In this document: piece after piece, positions 22,285 through 32,800 of the stretch
How the letters are laid out: every line of letters starts with the position of its first letter
How positions within the stretch are numbered: the first letter of the stretch is position 1
NCBI GenBank assembly: GCA_963761035.1
Contig: CAVXFH010000002.1
Location: 1,736,001-1,800,000 of the forward strand
Length of the DNA: 64,000 nt
Origin: JARRQJ01 sp963761035
Lineage (GTDB): Bacteria > Pseudomonadota > Gammaproteobacteria > DRLM01
Reading direction: 5' to 3'
Position numbers and translations under genes: made by a program
The notes under the pieces: generated by a model
Databases searched by the model: none
Seen by the model: the letters and a program-made list of their open reading frames with translations, nothing else
Told to the model about the DNA's origin: nothing

Positions 22285-23654
22285 TGGAAGCGCATAGAAT
22301 TCTGGTCGTCGACGATGAAGTCAAGATGCGGCGTTTGCTGGAGATGTCTCTGAAGAATATGGGGCACGAGGTGGCGCAGGCCGCGGACGGTGAGGAGGCC
22401 ATTGCCTGTTTCGCGGAGGCGCCTTTCGATTTGGTCATGACCGACCTCAAGATGCCGCGCATGGACGGCATGCAACTGCTGAAAACCCTGCGCGCGCGCG
22501 GCGAAGAAGTCCCGGTGATCGTGTTGACCGCCTTCGGCTCCATCGAGACGGCGGTGGAGGCCATGAAACTGGGCGCCGCCGATTACATCATTCGGCCCTT
22601 CGAGATCGAGACCGTGGAATTGGCGGTAACCCGCGCCCTGGCCATGGCCGCGGTGCAGCGTGAGAATCGTTTCCTGCGCGATGAGGCGGCCAAGGGCTGG
22701 GGCGAGTTCATAGGCGGCAGTTCTAAGATGCGGCAACTTTATGAACTCATTCGGCAGGTAGCGCCGGCGCGCAGCAGCGTGTTGATTGTCGGCGAGACCG
22801 GCACCGGCAAGGAGTTGGTGGCGCGCGCCATCCATCAGGCATCGGGACGCGGCGGGCTGTTCGTGCCCATCAATTGCGCGGCGATTCCCGCCGATCTGCT
22901 GGAGAGCGAATTGTTCGGCCACCAAAAGGGCGCCTTTACCGGTGCGCATCGCGATCGCATGGGAAAATTCGAACTGGCCAACGGCGGCACCCTCTTTCTC
23001 GACGAGATTACCGAGATGCCGTTGGCGCTACAGGCCAAGTTGTTGCGGGTGTTGCAGGAAGGAAACGTCGAGCGTCTGGGCGCGCAGCGCGCCGTTAAGG
23101 TCGATCTGCGCATCGTGGCCGCCACCAACCGCGATCCGCAACAAGCCGTCGCGGAGGGGGCGTTGCGCCAGGATCTTTTTTTCCGCTTGAACGTGGTGCG
23201 CATTGATGTGCCCCCTCTGCGGGAGCGCCGCGAGGACATAAAATCGCTGGCGGGACATTTTCTGCATAAGTACAGCAGCGAACTGGGGCGTCCGGCGCCC
23301 GCCTTGTCGGAGGCGACAATGCACAGCCTGCTCGCCTATCCTTGGCCCGGCAATGTTCGGGAGTTGGAAAATCTTATGGAGCGCGCCGCGGTATTGTGCC
23401 GCGGCAAGACCATCGAGCCGAAACTTCTACCGCAAGACATCACGCATGCCGCCGCGGCGCCGCCGCCCGCCGTCAATACTGGCGGAATAGCAGAGTTCGA
23501 GTCGCTGATGCTGGTCGACCATGTCGAGACCTTGGAAAAACAATTGATCAGTACGGCCTTGGCACGCAGCGACGACAATAAATCCGCGGCATCGCGGTTG
23601 CTCGGTGTCAGTGAACGCACACTTTGGTACAAGATAAAGAAATACGGTCTGTGA
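22284..23654 (+). CDS. NtrC-family sigma-54-dependent response regulator
   Basis: The 456-residue protein has a receiver domain (D10, D11 and phospho-acceptor D54 in VMTDLKMP; T82), an AAA+ domain with Walker A GETGTGKE at 170-177, the sigma-54 contact loop GAFTGA at 216-221 and Walker B TLFLDEI, and a Fis-type helix-turn-helix at the C-terminus (KSAASRLLGVSERTLWYKIKK). At position 104 the usual receiver Lys (K-P-F) is Arg (IIRPFE), an uncommon change. It is translated right after the kinase. It is the best candidate to bind the GCGCAAA inverted repeats upstream of the two sigma-54 promoters nearby. Confidence 0.96.
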   Translation: MEAHRILVVDDEVKMRRLLEMSLKNMGHEVAQAADGEEAIACFAEAPFDLVMTDLKMPRMDGMQLLKTLRARGEEVPVIVLTAFGSIETAVEAMKLGAADYIIRPFEIETVELAVTRALAMAAVQRENRFLRDEAAKGWGEFIGGSSKMRQLYELIRQVAPARSSVLIVGETGTGKELVARAIHQASGRGGLFVPINCAAIPADLLESELFGHQKGAFTGAHRDRMGKFELANGGTLFLDEITEMPLALQAKLLRVLQEGNVERLGAQRAVKVDLRIVAATNRDPQQAVAEGALRQDLFFRLNVVRIDVPPLRERREDIKSLAGHFLHKYSSELGRPAPALSEATMHSLLAYPWPGNVRELENLMERAAVLCRGKTIEPKLLPQDITHAAAAPPPAVNTGGIAEFESLMLVDHVETLEKQLISTALARSDDNKSAASRLLGVSERTLWYKIKKYGL

Positions 23655-23823
23655 CGATTAATCTTTTGCACCCGCTTGTCGATCTCTACCGTTGCGGATG
23701 TCGGTGATATTCGGCCAGCGTAATAAATTTCCGCGCGGCGTCCGTTACATGCCGGCGCATCACACTGTAGTTCTGCGCTTGAGACGATTAATGAAGTCTG
23801 GAAATTTATAAAAAGGATATTTT

Positions 23824-24402
23824 ATGGAACAACTCAAATGGAATGTGCCGACCCGATGGCTGCATGCCGGTCTGGCGCTCACCGTTTCTTTGCAACTGCT
23901 GATCAGTTTGGTGATGGAACCGCCCGATAAAAAAGACGCTACCGCCATGGCGCGGGCGGCATTCGAGGGCCATGAGGCGGTGGGTGTCACGGCGGTAGTG
24001 ATCGTACTGCTCCACTGGTTGTGGAGTACGTTCGACAAGGCCGACGGCGGGCTGGCTCATTTGTTCCCCTGGCGCGGCGCCGCCTGGGCGGAGGTCAAGG
24101 CAGATGTGGCCGGATTGATGAATCGGCAATTGCCGCAGGGCGGACCGCGCGGCGGTCTGCCTGGTCTGTTGCATGGGCTGGGCTTTCTGGCGGTGACCGG
24201 CATGGCATTGACCGGCGCCGCGCTGTTCGTGCTATTTCCGGAAAGCGGCAAACCGGATAACGCCGTCAATTTGATTGCCGAGGTCCACAGCTTTATCTCC
24301 AATTTCGTGTGGGTGTACTGGGGCGGCCATGTCGCCATGGCGTTCATGCACAAGGTCGCGGGCCACGCCAACGTTAAGGATATGTTCAAGCTCAAAACCT
24401 GA
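23824..24402 (+). CDS. Cytochrome b561/Ni-hydrogenase-type b subunit
   Basis: A 192-residue membrane protein of the cytochrome b561/Ni-Fe hydrogenase cytochrome b family (PF01292). Histidines that could ligate haem b are near the N-terminus (TRWLHAGLA), in HEAVG and VLLHWLW, and in LLHGLGF, VHSF and WGGHVAMAF, with about four hydrophobic spans. It lies downstream of the NtrC-type regulator by about 170 bp on the same strand, with AAGGA six to ten bases before the ATG. It probably passes electrons between quinol and a periplasmic or membrane acceptor. Whether it is linked to the cupredoxin regulon is unknown; I saw no sigma-54 element upstream. Confidence 0.88.
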   Translation: MEQLKWNVPTRWLHAGLALTVSLQLLISLVMEPPDKKDATAMARAAFEGHEAVGVTAVVIVLLHWLWSTFDKADGGLAHLFPWRGAAWAEVKADVAGLMNRQLPQGGPRGGLPGLLHGLGFLAVTGMALTGAALFVLFPESGKPDNAVNLIAEVHSFISNFVWVYWGGHVAMAFMHKVAGHANVKDMFKLKT

Positions 24403-24441
24403 GTGCCGCCGCCAAAGCGCGGACCACCGGACCGCGCCACG

Positions 24442-25275
24442 TTATTCCAATAACGCCAGCACACCCTCCAGGCCGCCGTAGTCCAAGGCGGTATGGGCCA
24501 GGGCCTGTACCTTGGGCTTGGCGTGATAGGCGACGCTCAGTCCTGCGGCATTCATCATCAACAAATCATTAGCGCCATCGCCCATGGCGATCGCCTGTTG
24601 CGGCGCGATACCCAGCGTTTGACAGAGCTCCAGCATGAATGCCCGCTTGCCTTCGGCGCCGACGATAGAGCCGATGATCTTGCCGGTAATGCGGCCGTCG
24701 ACGATCTCCAAGGTGTTGGCGCGCGCGTAGTCGAGATCGAGGCGCGCCTTCAGGCGTTCGGTAAAGTAGGTGAAGCCGCCCGAGACCAAACCGATCTTGA
24801 TGCCGCGCGTCCGCAGGCCCGCGATCATTTGTTCCGCGCCGGGATTGGGACGCAACCGTTCCCGGTAGACATGCTCCAGGGCGGCGGCGTCGAGACCGGT
24901 GAGCAGGGCCACGCGGCGCGTCAAGGATTGTTCGAAGTTAAGTTCGCCGCGCATGGCGGCCTCGGTGATGGCGGCAACCTGCGGCTTCTTGCCGATGAAG
25001 TCGGCGATCTCGTCGATGCATTCGATATTGATGAGAGTGGAATCCATGTCGGTGACCAGTAGCCGCGCCTGGGCGGCATCGAATCCCGCCGGCAATGCAT
25101 TGATGTCACAGCCATGGCGTCGGCGCAGTGTGTCGAGTTGTTCAAGGTCGATCGGCTGCGCATCGCGGATGCGCCAATAACCGTTGCGCGCTTGAAGGAC
25201 GCCGCCGGTCCGGGCGCTAATCGCACGGGCCACGTCGTCATTGAGATTCGCGCCTTGGAGAATGAGGGTGGTCAT
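24442..25275 (-). CDS. serB: Phosphoserine phosphatase SerB
   Basis: SerB dephosphorylates O-phosphoserine in the last step of serine synthesis. The 277-residue form has an N-terminal ACT-like region and a HAD domain with VTDMDSTLI (catalytic DxD), GLVSGG (Ser), KRAFM (Lys) and AMGDGANDLLM. I chose the ATG at 25275 (MTTLILQG), as residues before it in the upstream extension to 25329 look like spurious translation. It is convergent with cytochrome b561, only 39 bp away, and hemW lies upstream in the same direction. Confidence 0.97.
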   Translation of the reverse strand: MTTLILQGANLNDDVARAISARTGGVLQARNGYWRIRDAQPIDLEQLDTLRRRHGCDINALPAGFDAAQARLLVTDMDSTLINIECIDEIADFIGKKPQVAAITEAAMRGELNFEQSLTRRVALLTGLDAAALEHVYRERLRPNPGAEQMIAGLRTRGIKIGLVSGGFTYFTERLKARLDLDYARANTLEIVDGRITGKIIGSIVGAEGKRAFMLELCQTLGIAPQQAIAMGDGANDLLMMNAAGLSVAYHAKPKVQALAHTALDYGGLEGVLALLE

Positions 25276-25350
25276 GCCGCTGGTTGAGCTTGTGTCGCTG
25301 AAAAAAAGAACCGCCCCATCATAACCCAATCATGAGGCCGCCGCTTGCGA

Positions 25351-26529
25351 TCAGGATGCGCGCGGCTTTTCTTCGGGCAGGAACAGCGCCGTCAGATCAT
25401 TGAGAAAACGCCGTCCCAACTCGGTGGGGCGGATGGCGTGAATATCCCGGGCGATGAGTCCTTTGCGTTCCGCTTCTTGCAGCGGACCTTCCACTACGGC
25501 CAATGGCAGACCGGTATGCTGGGCGAATACGGCGACGGGAAATCCGTCGTTGAGTCGCAGGGCGTTGAGCATGAATTCAAAGCCGGTCTCATGCCGGGTC
25601 AAAGTTCGTTGCTCGGCGATGCGCAACGGACTTCCGGCCTTGGCGAGATAGTCGCGGGGGTGGCGGACCTTGGCGGAGCGGACGATGCGCTGGGTCTGGG
25701 CGCTGCTGATCTTGGCGTGGGCTCCGGCGCCGATGCCGAGATAATCGCCGAACCGCCAGTAATTGAGATTGTGGCGGCAGCGATGCCCCGCCCGGGCATA
25801 CGCCGACACCTCATAGTGCGCATAGCCCGCCGCGGCGAGCCGCGCCTGACAGGCTTGTTGCATTTCCCACAGCGCCTCGTCATCCGGCAACACCGGCGGC
25901 GCGTGGGCGAAACGGGTGTTGGGCTCAACGGTGAGTTGATAGTGGGATAGATGCGCCGGTTGCAGTGCGACAGCCTGTTCGAGATCGGCGAGGGCTTGCG
26001 CCGTGCTTTGCCCGGGCAGGCCGTACATGAGATCGAGATTGATATTTTCAAAGGCGGCGGCGCGGGCCGCGGCAGCGGCGGCCAGGGCTTCACCGGGTCC
26101 GTGAATGCGACCGAGACGTTGCAGCAGATCGGCGTCAAAGCTCTGCATACCGATGGAGAGACGATTGATTCCTATGGCGCGAAATTCGGCAAATTTGCCC
26201 GTCTCCGCGCTGCCGGGGTTGGCCTCCAGGGTGATCTCTGCGGCGGCGACTAGGGGCAACAACGCGCGCAGCTGCGACAGCAAGCGATCGAGCGCTTCAG
26301 GCGAAAACAGACTCGGCGTGCCGCCGCCGATGAACACCGTTTCCACCGGGCGTCCCCATACCGAGGGTAATTCCTGTTCCAGATCGGCGATCAGCGCATC
26401 GACATAGCGTTGTTCGGGAACGGCCTCTTTGGCTTCGTGGGAATTGAAGTCGCAATAGGGGCATTTACTGACGCACCACGGTAGATGCACGTACAGCGAC
26501 AGGGGCGGCAATGCGATGAAGTGAAACAT
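25351..26529 (-). CDS. hemW: Radical SAM haem chaperone HemW
   Basis: HemW binds haem and a 4Fe-4S cluster and is thought to deliver haem to respiratory enzymes; it is not coproporphyrinogen oxidase, despite older annotation. The protein shows the cluster motif CVSKCPYCDF (C-x3-C-x2-C with the following F), GGGTPSLF, GMQSFD, INLDLMYGLPGQS and the C-terminal HemN_C domain. I chose the ATG at 26529 (MFHFIALP), giving 392 residues, close to the family length. It is upstream of serB on the same strand, with about 75 bp between. Confidence 0.97.
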   Translation of the reverse strand: MFHFIALPPLSLYVHLPWCVSKCPYCDFNSHEAKEAVPEQRYVDALIADLEQELPSVWGRPVETVFIGGGTPSLFSPEALDRLLSQLRALLPLVAAAEITLEANPGSAETGKFAEFRAIGINRLSIGMQSFDADLLQRLGRIHGPGEALAAAAAARAAAFENINLDLMYGLPGQSTAQALADLEQAVALQPAHLSHYQLTVEPNTRFAHAPPVLPDDEALWEMQQACQARLAAAGYAHYEVSAYARAGHRCRHNLNYWRFGDYLGIGAGAHAKISSAQTQRIVRSAKVRHPRDYLAKAGSPLRIAEQRTLTRHETGFEFMLNALRLNDGFPVAVFAQHTGLPLAVVEGPLQEAERKGLIARDIHAIRPTELGRRFLNDLTALFLPEEKPRAS

Positions 26530-26757
26530 GTCGAGGGAGTCGGGGGCAAAAGGGTTACGGCCACGTAACGCAGGCCATGCCACGGCTCCTTGCCGTATAC
26601 AGGCGTGTCATTTCAGAGCGCGACCTTATTAGTAAAATCATGTCGTATGAGTTGAGTAAACGACTCCGCCGGACGAGCATTGATAGGCGGCAACATAGCA
26701 GCGCCGCTGCGTCACGCCACTAGTTTCTACTATGTCCGCTGGGTGGGAGTAAGCTAA

Positions 26758-26780
26758 GGGGCCAGGTTATTTTCGGCCCC
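26758..26780 (-). terminator. Possible weak terminator of the RRM gene
   Basis: GGGGCC at 26758-26763 and GGCCCC at 26775-26780 form a perfect 6-bp GC stem with an 11-nt loop, about 20 bp beyond the RRM gene's stop on the minus strand. The following bases (TTAGCTTAC) are only moderately T-rich, so efficient Rho-independent termination is uncertain. Confidence 0.35.
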
Positions 26781-26800
26781 CCAGTTATTCGCTGTGCGTT

Positions 26801-27097
26801 TTACCAGCGTGAGCGACCGCCGCCACCACCGCCGCGTCCACCCCTGCTCTCCTTTTCTTGAGCCATATTGACCTTGAGGGCGCGCCCATCCACCTCTTTT
26901 CCGTTCAGCGCCAAGGCCTTTTCCGCGGCTTGTTGGCTGGCGAAGGTGATGAAGGCAAAGCCTTTGGAACGACCCGTCTCTCTGTCCTTAATCAGCGCTA
27001 TATCTTGAATATCACCGTAAGCCGAGAACATTTCCCTGAGCTGGGCTTCATCGACCGAGTAGGGAAAATTGCCTACATATAGCTTATTTTGTTGCAT
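26801..27097 (-). CDS. RNA-binding protein with single RRM domain
   Basis: About 98 residues from the ATG at 27097 (MQQNKLYVGN). It contains one RRM: RNP2 is KLYVGNF and RNP1 is KGFAFITF, followed by a Gly/Arg tail (GGRGGGGGGRSRW). This is the small bacterial Rbp-type architecture, also known from cold-induced proteins in cyanobacteria and proteobacteria; those bind RNA, and their gene expression often responds to cold. The intergenic leader is about 150 bp. It is a single-gene unit. Confidence 0.93.
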   Translation of the reverse strand: MQQNKLYVGNFPYSVDEAQLREMFSAYGDIQDIALIKDRETGRSKGFAFITFASQQAAEKALALNGKEVDGRALKVNMAQEKESRGGRGGGGGGRSRW

Positions 27098-27279
27098 GGT
27101 AACTCCGATCACGTAAGTTGAAATTTTTCAAAGGCGGAAACCGCTTTAGTATCTGCCTCATTATGCGGGTGAACACATAACCTCCGAAGATCTCTGCTGG
27201 CCAATGACTAGGTTGTGGCGGGTAGGAAGCTTCGCCCTAAGTGTACCTCGGATGGGGGGCCGGTGTAATCCAGATATTG

Positions 27280-27870
27280 CTAGCCCAGCAGTGCCGCGAT
27301 GAGCTTACGCAGCGCCTGGCCGCGGTGGCTCAGGCGGTTTTTGGTTTCCGGCGGCAATTCCGCGGACGAGCAGTTGTGGGTGGGGACGTAGAACACCGGG
27401 TCGTAGCCGAAGCCGTCGCTGCCGCGCGGCGCGAACAATACCCGACCTTCCCAGGTGCCTTGGCAAATAATCGGGGTAGGGTCCTTGGCGTGGCGCAGAT
27501 ATACCATAAGACATTGAAAGCGCGCGCGGCGTCGTTCGTCGGTTAGGTCGCCGAGATCGGCGAGCAACTTTTCCAGGTTATCTTTATCCGACGCGGTCTT
27601 ACCGGCATAACGCGAGGAATAGATGCCCGGCGCGCCCGCGAGGGCGTCCACTTCCAGGCCTGAGTCGTCGGCGATAACCGGGAGGCCGGTATGCGCCGCG
27701 GCATGGCGGGCTTTGATGAGGGCGTTCTCCACGAAGGTCAGGCCGGTCTCTTCCGCCACCGCGACGGCGAAAGCGGATTGCGGCAACACCTCGAAATCAT
27801 GGCCCGCGAGGAGTGCGTTGATCTCCCGGACCTTGCCCGGGTTGCCGGTGGCGAGGACGACGCGCTGCAT
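27280..27870 (-). CDS. rdgB: XTP/dITP diphosphatase RdgB (HAM1 family)
   Basis: RdgB hydrolyses non-canonical purine nucleotides such as dITP and XTP to monophosphates, keeping them out of DNA. The 196-residue protein begins with the family motif RVVLATGNPGKVREI and has VIADDSGLEVDALAG, SSRYAG, and the catalytic FGYDPVFYVP block and SHRGQALRKL. It lies 20 bp downstream of rph on the same strand; rph-rdgB is a common order. Confidence 0.97.
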   Translation of the reverse strand: MQRVVLATGNPGKVREINALLAGHDFEVLPQSAFAVAVAEETGLTFVENALIKARHAAAHTGLPVIADDSGLEVDALAGAPGIYSSRYAGKTASDKDNLEKLLADLGDLTDERRRARFQCLMVYLRHAKDPTPIICQGTWEGRVLFAPRGSDGFGYDPVFYVPTHNCSSAELPPETKNRLSHRGQALRKLIAALLG

Positions 27871-27890
27871 GGCAGGGGAGACGCCGGCCG

Positions 27891-28616
27891 CTAGCCGGCG
27901 GCCTTGTCGAGCGCCGCGCGCTGATGACCGATGAGATCGGCGATGCCGCCCTTGGCCAGTTCCAGCATGGCTTGCAACTCTTCCATGCGGAAGGCGTGGC
28001 CCTCGGCCGTGCCCTGTACCTCGATGAAGGCGCCGGCGTCGTTCATTACCACATTCATGTCGGTCTCGGCATTGGAGTCCTCGGCATAATCGAGGTCCAG
28101 CACCGGCGCGCCTTTATAGATGCCCACCGACACCGAAGCCACGTAACCGTAGATGGGGTTCTTGGTGATGAGTCCTTGTTTCTGCATGTGGCGTACCGCA
28201 TCCACCAGCGCCACGTAGCCGCCGGTGATGGAGGCGGTGCGGGTGCCGCCGTCGGCCTGGATGACGTCACAGTCGATGGTAATGGTGCGCTCGCCCAATG
28301 CGCTCAGGTCCACGACCGCGCGCAGCGACCGCCCGATCAGGCGTTGGATCTCCATGGTACGGCCACCCTGCCGGCCCTGCGCCGCCTCGCGGTTCATGCG
28401 TTGACCCGTTGAGCGGGGCAACATGCCGTATTCGGCGGTGACCCAGCCTTTGCCCGAGCCCTTCAACCAGCGGGCGGACTTGTCCTCCACGGTGGCGGTG
28501 CACAGCACCCGGGTGTCGCCGAACTCTACCAACACGGCGCCCTCGGGATGCCTGGTGTAATGACGGGTCAGTTTAATGATGCGAAGCTGATCGGGTTTTC
28601 TGCCGCTGGGCCGCAT
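27891..28616 (-). CDS. rph: Ribonuclease PH
   Basis: RNase PH removes nucleotides from the 3' end of tRNA precursors by phosphorolysis. The 241-residue protein contains ARWLKGSGKGWVTAEYGMLP, RSTGQRMNREA, GRSLRAVVDL, CDVIQADGGTRTASI and the phosphate-binding RAALDKA tail. Length is complete, unlike the frameshifted rph of some E. coli strains. It precedes rdgB and is divergent from yicC, with 146 bp between the two starts holding the promoters. Confidence 0.98.
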   Translation of the reverse strand: MRPSGRKPDQLRIIKLTRHYTRHPEGAVLVEFGDTRVLCTATVEDKSARWLKGSGKGWVTAEYGMLPRSTGQRMNREAAQGRQGGRTMEIQRLIGRSLRAVVDLSALGERTITIDCDVIQADGGTRTASITGGYVALVDAVRHMQKQGLITKNPIYGYVASVSVGIYKGAPVLDLDYAEDSNAETDMNVVMNDAGAFIEVQGTAEGHAFRMEELQAMLELAKGGIADLIGHQRAALDKAAG

Positions 28617-28762
28617 GGGGGATCCTTAAAAAATTCGTACGAGGGAAGGGGCCGGCATTATAGCCCGCATGCGCGGTCCGAGGCCAACGGCGCGGGCGGG
28701 CGGTTTCTAAAATTTTCCCGCTAAGGGTACTATGGCCTGGTAAATAATATTCGCCGGGGGGA

Positions 28763-29635
28763 ATGAAGATGATTTTCAGCATGACCGCCTTCGCGCGCCG
28801 CGAGGGAGAGACCCCGTGGGGCGTGTTGACCTGGGAGCTGCGCACCGTCAACCACCGTTATCTGGAAATCACGCCGCGCCTGCCCGAAGACTTCCGGGTG
28901 CTGGAATCCCAGGTGCGCGAGCGTATCGGCGCCGCCTTGCAGCGCGGCAAGGTGGAGTGCCAGCTGCGCTTCCAGTCCCTCGCCCAGCAATCCCCCGACT
29001 TCGCCCTCAACAAAGAGCTGATCGCCCGGCTGGTAACGGCGACCGCCGAGGTCGACCGCCTGTTGGCGCAACCGGCGGCGGTGAATGCCCTGGAGATTCT
29101 GCGCTGGCCCGGCATCATCCAGGCGCCGCAGCCCGATCACGAACAAATGACGGCGGTCGCCATCCGAATTTTGGACGAGGCGCTGGCGGAATTGCAGGCC
29201 ACACGCGCCCGCGAAGGCGCCAAGCTCAAGGAGCTGATCCTGCAGCGCTGCGAGGGCGTGGCGGCGCAGGCCGCCGCCGCCGCCCGGCGCCTGCCCGAGG
29301 TGCGCGCCCGTCTGCGCGAAAAACTACTGGCGCGCCTGGCGGAGGTGAAGGGCGAATTGGATCCGATGCGCGTCGAACAGGAGATGGTGTTGCTCAGCCA
29401 GCGCCTCGACGTGGAAGAAGAACTGGATCGCCTCGCCGCGCACCTGGCGGAAGTAAAACGCGTACTCGGCCAGAACGGTCCCGCCGGTCGCCGCCTGGAT
29501 TTTCTGATGCAGGAACTGCATCGCGAGGCCAACACCCTGGGCGCCAAGTCCGGTGACGTGGAGACCACCCGCGCGTCGATGGAGATGAAGGTGCTGATCG
29601 AACAGATGCGCGAGCAGGTGCAGAATATCGAGTAG
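28763..29635 (+). CDS. yicC: YicC family endoribonuclease
   Basis: The 290-residue protein matches the YicC/YloC family: FSMTAFARREGETPWG at the start, HRYLEITPRLPEDFR, then a coiled-coil-rich middle, and a conserved C-terminal GPAGRRLDFLMQELHREANT, GAKSGD and VETTRASMEMKVLIEQMREQVQNIE region (here split because of length). E. coli YicC is an endoribonuclease acting on RyhB and other transcripts. In most gammaproteobacteria yicC lies next to gmk; here about 10.7 kb of other genes separates the two. Confidence 0.96.
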   Translation: MKMIFSMTAFARREGETPWGVLTWELRTVNHRYLEITPRLPEDFRVLESQVRERIGAALQRGKVECQLRFQSLAQQSPDFALNKELIARLVTATAEVDRLLAQPAAVNALEILRWPGIIQAPQPDHEQMTAVAIRILDEALAELQATRAREGAKLKELILQRCEGVAAQAAAAARRLPEVRARLREKLLARLAEVKGELDPMRVEQEMVLLSQRLDVEEELDRLAAHLAEVKRVLGQNGPAGRRLDFLMQELHREANTLGAKSGDVETTRASMEMKVLIEQMREQVQNIE

Positions 29636-29881
29636 AGAGCATAGGGGGCGATGGTGTACAGCCTCTCGAAGCTTCAAATCTAGCATTCCTGATTTTTCTT
29701 TCAGATTCGTAAAAGTTTGTCATGAGACTCTTTTTTTATATCCAATATGTCGTCACAGCGCTACTTTATTCGAAAGAACATTAGCTCGGCATGTTGGTGC
29801 TATTGCAGAGTCTTCCTTGGCAACCAAGAATATACCTGATTGGTTCTTCGGGGTTTGTTGCCGACAAATTGGGTATTCAAA

Positions 29882-32800
29882 ATGAACGCTAAATTGACAA
29901 GGTTTCGCATCTTGTCTTTGCCAGGGGGAAAACTTTTCCTCGGTTTGTTCTTCCTGTTTTCGTGTGTATCCAGCATTAGTGCAGTTGCTGCCGCTAATAT
30001 TGCCGCGTTATCCGCGGTGACGGCGTCGTCCGAGACGCCATCCACCGGCCAGCTGGCGATAAAGGCGGTGGACGGAGTAATAGACGGGTATCCCGGGGAT
30101 TACACCAAGGAGTGGGCCACCAATGGGCAGGGGGCGGGGGCCTGGATCCGACTGACCTGGCCGACGGCCTACACGGTTGACCAGATCGTGCTGTACGACC
30201 GCAAGAACACCACCGAACAAATTTTAAGCGGGACGCTGACGTTCAGCGACGGCAGCAGCGTGGCGGTCGGCACCCTGGACAATCTCGGCGCACCGAAGAC
30301 GGTCGCCTTTACCCCGCGCACCATAACGTGGGTGCAGTTCACGATTAACTCCGTGAAGGCCGGCTCCAGCAACATCGGACTCATGGAGATGGAAGTAGAC
30401 GGGGTATTGGCGGGGATCAACACGGCGCCGCAGATCACGGCCGGGCCCACCGCCAGCCCGGCGGATATTGGAGAGAACCAGACCTCGCAGCTGAGCGTGA
30501 CGGCGACGGACCCGGAGAATGATGTCTTGACCTACACGTGGGTGCCGCAGAGCGGGACGATCACGGGGAGCGGCGCGACGGTGACCTTCAACCCGCCGGC
30601 GGTAACGGCGGACACGGTAGTGCGGATCGATCTGACGGTGAGGGACCCGGGCGGCCTAACCGCCACCGGTTTCGTGAACGTCACGGTGCGGGATGTCGTG
30701 CAGAGTTCAGTCAATATTGCCGCGTTATCCGCGGTGACGGCGTCGTCCGAGACGCCATCCACCGGCCAGCTGGCGATAAAGGCGGTGGACGGAGTAATAG
30801 ACGGGTATCCCGGGGATTACACCAAGGAGTGGGCCACCAATGGGCAGGGGGCGGGGGCCTGGATCCGGCTGACCTGGCCGACGGCCTACACGGTTGACCA
30901 GATCGTGCTGTACGACCGCAAGAACACCACCGAACAAATTTTAAGCGGGACGCTGACGTTCAGCGACGGCAGCAGCGTGGCGGTCGGCACCCTGGACAAT
31001 CTCGGCGCACCGAAGACGGTCGCCTTTACCCCGCGCACCATAACGTGGGTGCAGTTTACGATTAACTCCGTGAAGGCCGGCTCGCAAAACATTGGACTCA
31101 TGGAGATGCAGGCCTACGGGGTGGCGTCAAGCCGTAAATCAATTATGGTCGTAGTAGCGCACCCGGATGACGAGGCGCTGATGGCGGCCGGGGTGATGAA
31201 GCGTGCGCATGATAATGGGGACGCCGTGAAGGTTGTGATTATCACCAATGGAGACGCCCAGGGCAAAAATGCGGGTCTGACACGCGAGGCGGAATCCAAG
31301 ACGGCCGTGGCGGACAAGCTGGGGTTGAGCGAGGACGACATCATTTTTCTGGGATACCCGGATTCCGGCTTATTGCCGATCTATAACGACCACCCGAATG
31401 CAACGGTTCCGCCCTACGTGAAGGGATCAACAGGCCAAAGCGCTACCTATGGCAATCAAGGCTTGGGCAGGGAGGATTTTCACAGATACTGGACGGGAGC
31501 GGCGGCGGATTACAATCAGGCCAACGTCGTGGCCGATCTCAAGGAGTTGCTGAACCGCTATCAGCCCACCCAGATCTACACCCATTCGCCGTTTGATCTG
31601 CATTACGATCATCGCGCGACCTATTACGACTTGCGCGATGCGGCGCAATCCCTGATGAAGGAGCAGGCCACCTTCCATCCGGATGTGTATACCGCGATTA
31701 TCCATCAACCCTATCTTTATCCTTATAAGGACAAATGGGCGCAGGGGACCACCCCCACCTTATCGGTGCTTGACGACAGGGACGATCAATTTTGGCCGCT
31801 GCCGGCCTATGGGAGCGTGGGGACCGCATCCGGCGACCTGACGCTGATGAAGGCCCGGTTTGCCCCGACCCAGGCCCTGACCAAGCCGGCGGATCTGGAT
31901 CTGACACTACTGGACTGGGCAGACCGGCTGAGCCTGCCGGTGCCGGCGGTGATGCAGGATCCCAATGTAGTGAACAACCTCAAATATCAGATGATCGACA
32001 GCTATGTCTCGCAGGAGGCCGTCTGGGGCCTGCCCTTTGCCTTCGGCAAGAGCGACGAGGTCTTCTGGAAGCAGACATGGTCGCGCAATATTGCCCTGCG
32101 GGCGACGATCACCGCCTCCAGCCAGAATACGAAATTCTTCCAGGGGGCGGCAAACGTCGCCGACAGTATTGTGGATGGCTACCGGGACCAAAACAACGAT
32201 GGGATTTCGGAAGGCAATAGTCAGGCGGAATGGGTCACAGCGGGCGAGAGAGAGGGCGCCTGGGTACAACTCGACTGGACGCAGCCCTACACGATCAACA
32301 AGGTGGTGCTCTATGACCGGCCGAATCCGAGTGACCAGGTGCTGTCCGGGACGCTGAGCTTCAGCGACGGCTCAACGGTCAGTGTGGGGGCATTGCCCAA
32401 TGACGGCTCGAAGTATGAAGTGGACTTTGCGGCGCGGGAAGTGAGCTGGGCGCGGTTTACCGTGGATAGTGTGTCCGCCGCAACGGCAAACGTCGGCTTG
32501 GCGGAGATGGAGGTATGGACGGCGGCGCCGCCGGCTGACAATCAGCCGCCGTTTTTTACCCGCGGCCCGACGGCATCGGCCCTGACGGGCGGCATGAGCT
32601 CGACACTCGCGGCGCCGGCCTATGACAGAGAGGGTGACCCGATCACCTGGACCTGGCAGTCGCAGCTGGGCGCCACGATTACCGGTTCGGGGGACACGGT
32701 GACGTATACGCCGCCCTACGGGGTAGGCGGCACGGATACCGTTACCGTCACGATTTCCGATGGTATCAACCCGCCTATCACGGCAAAGTTTGCGCTGGCA

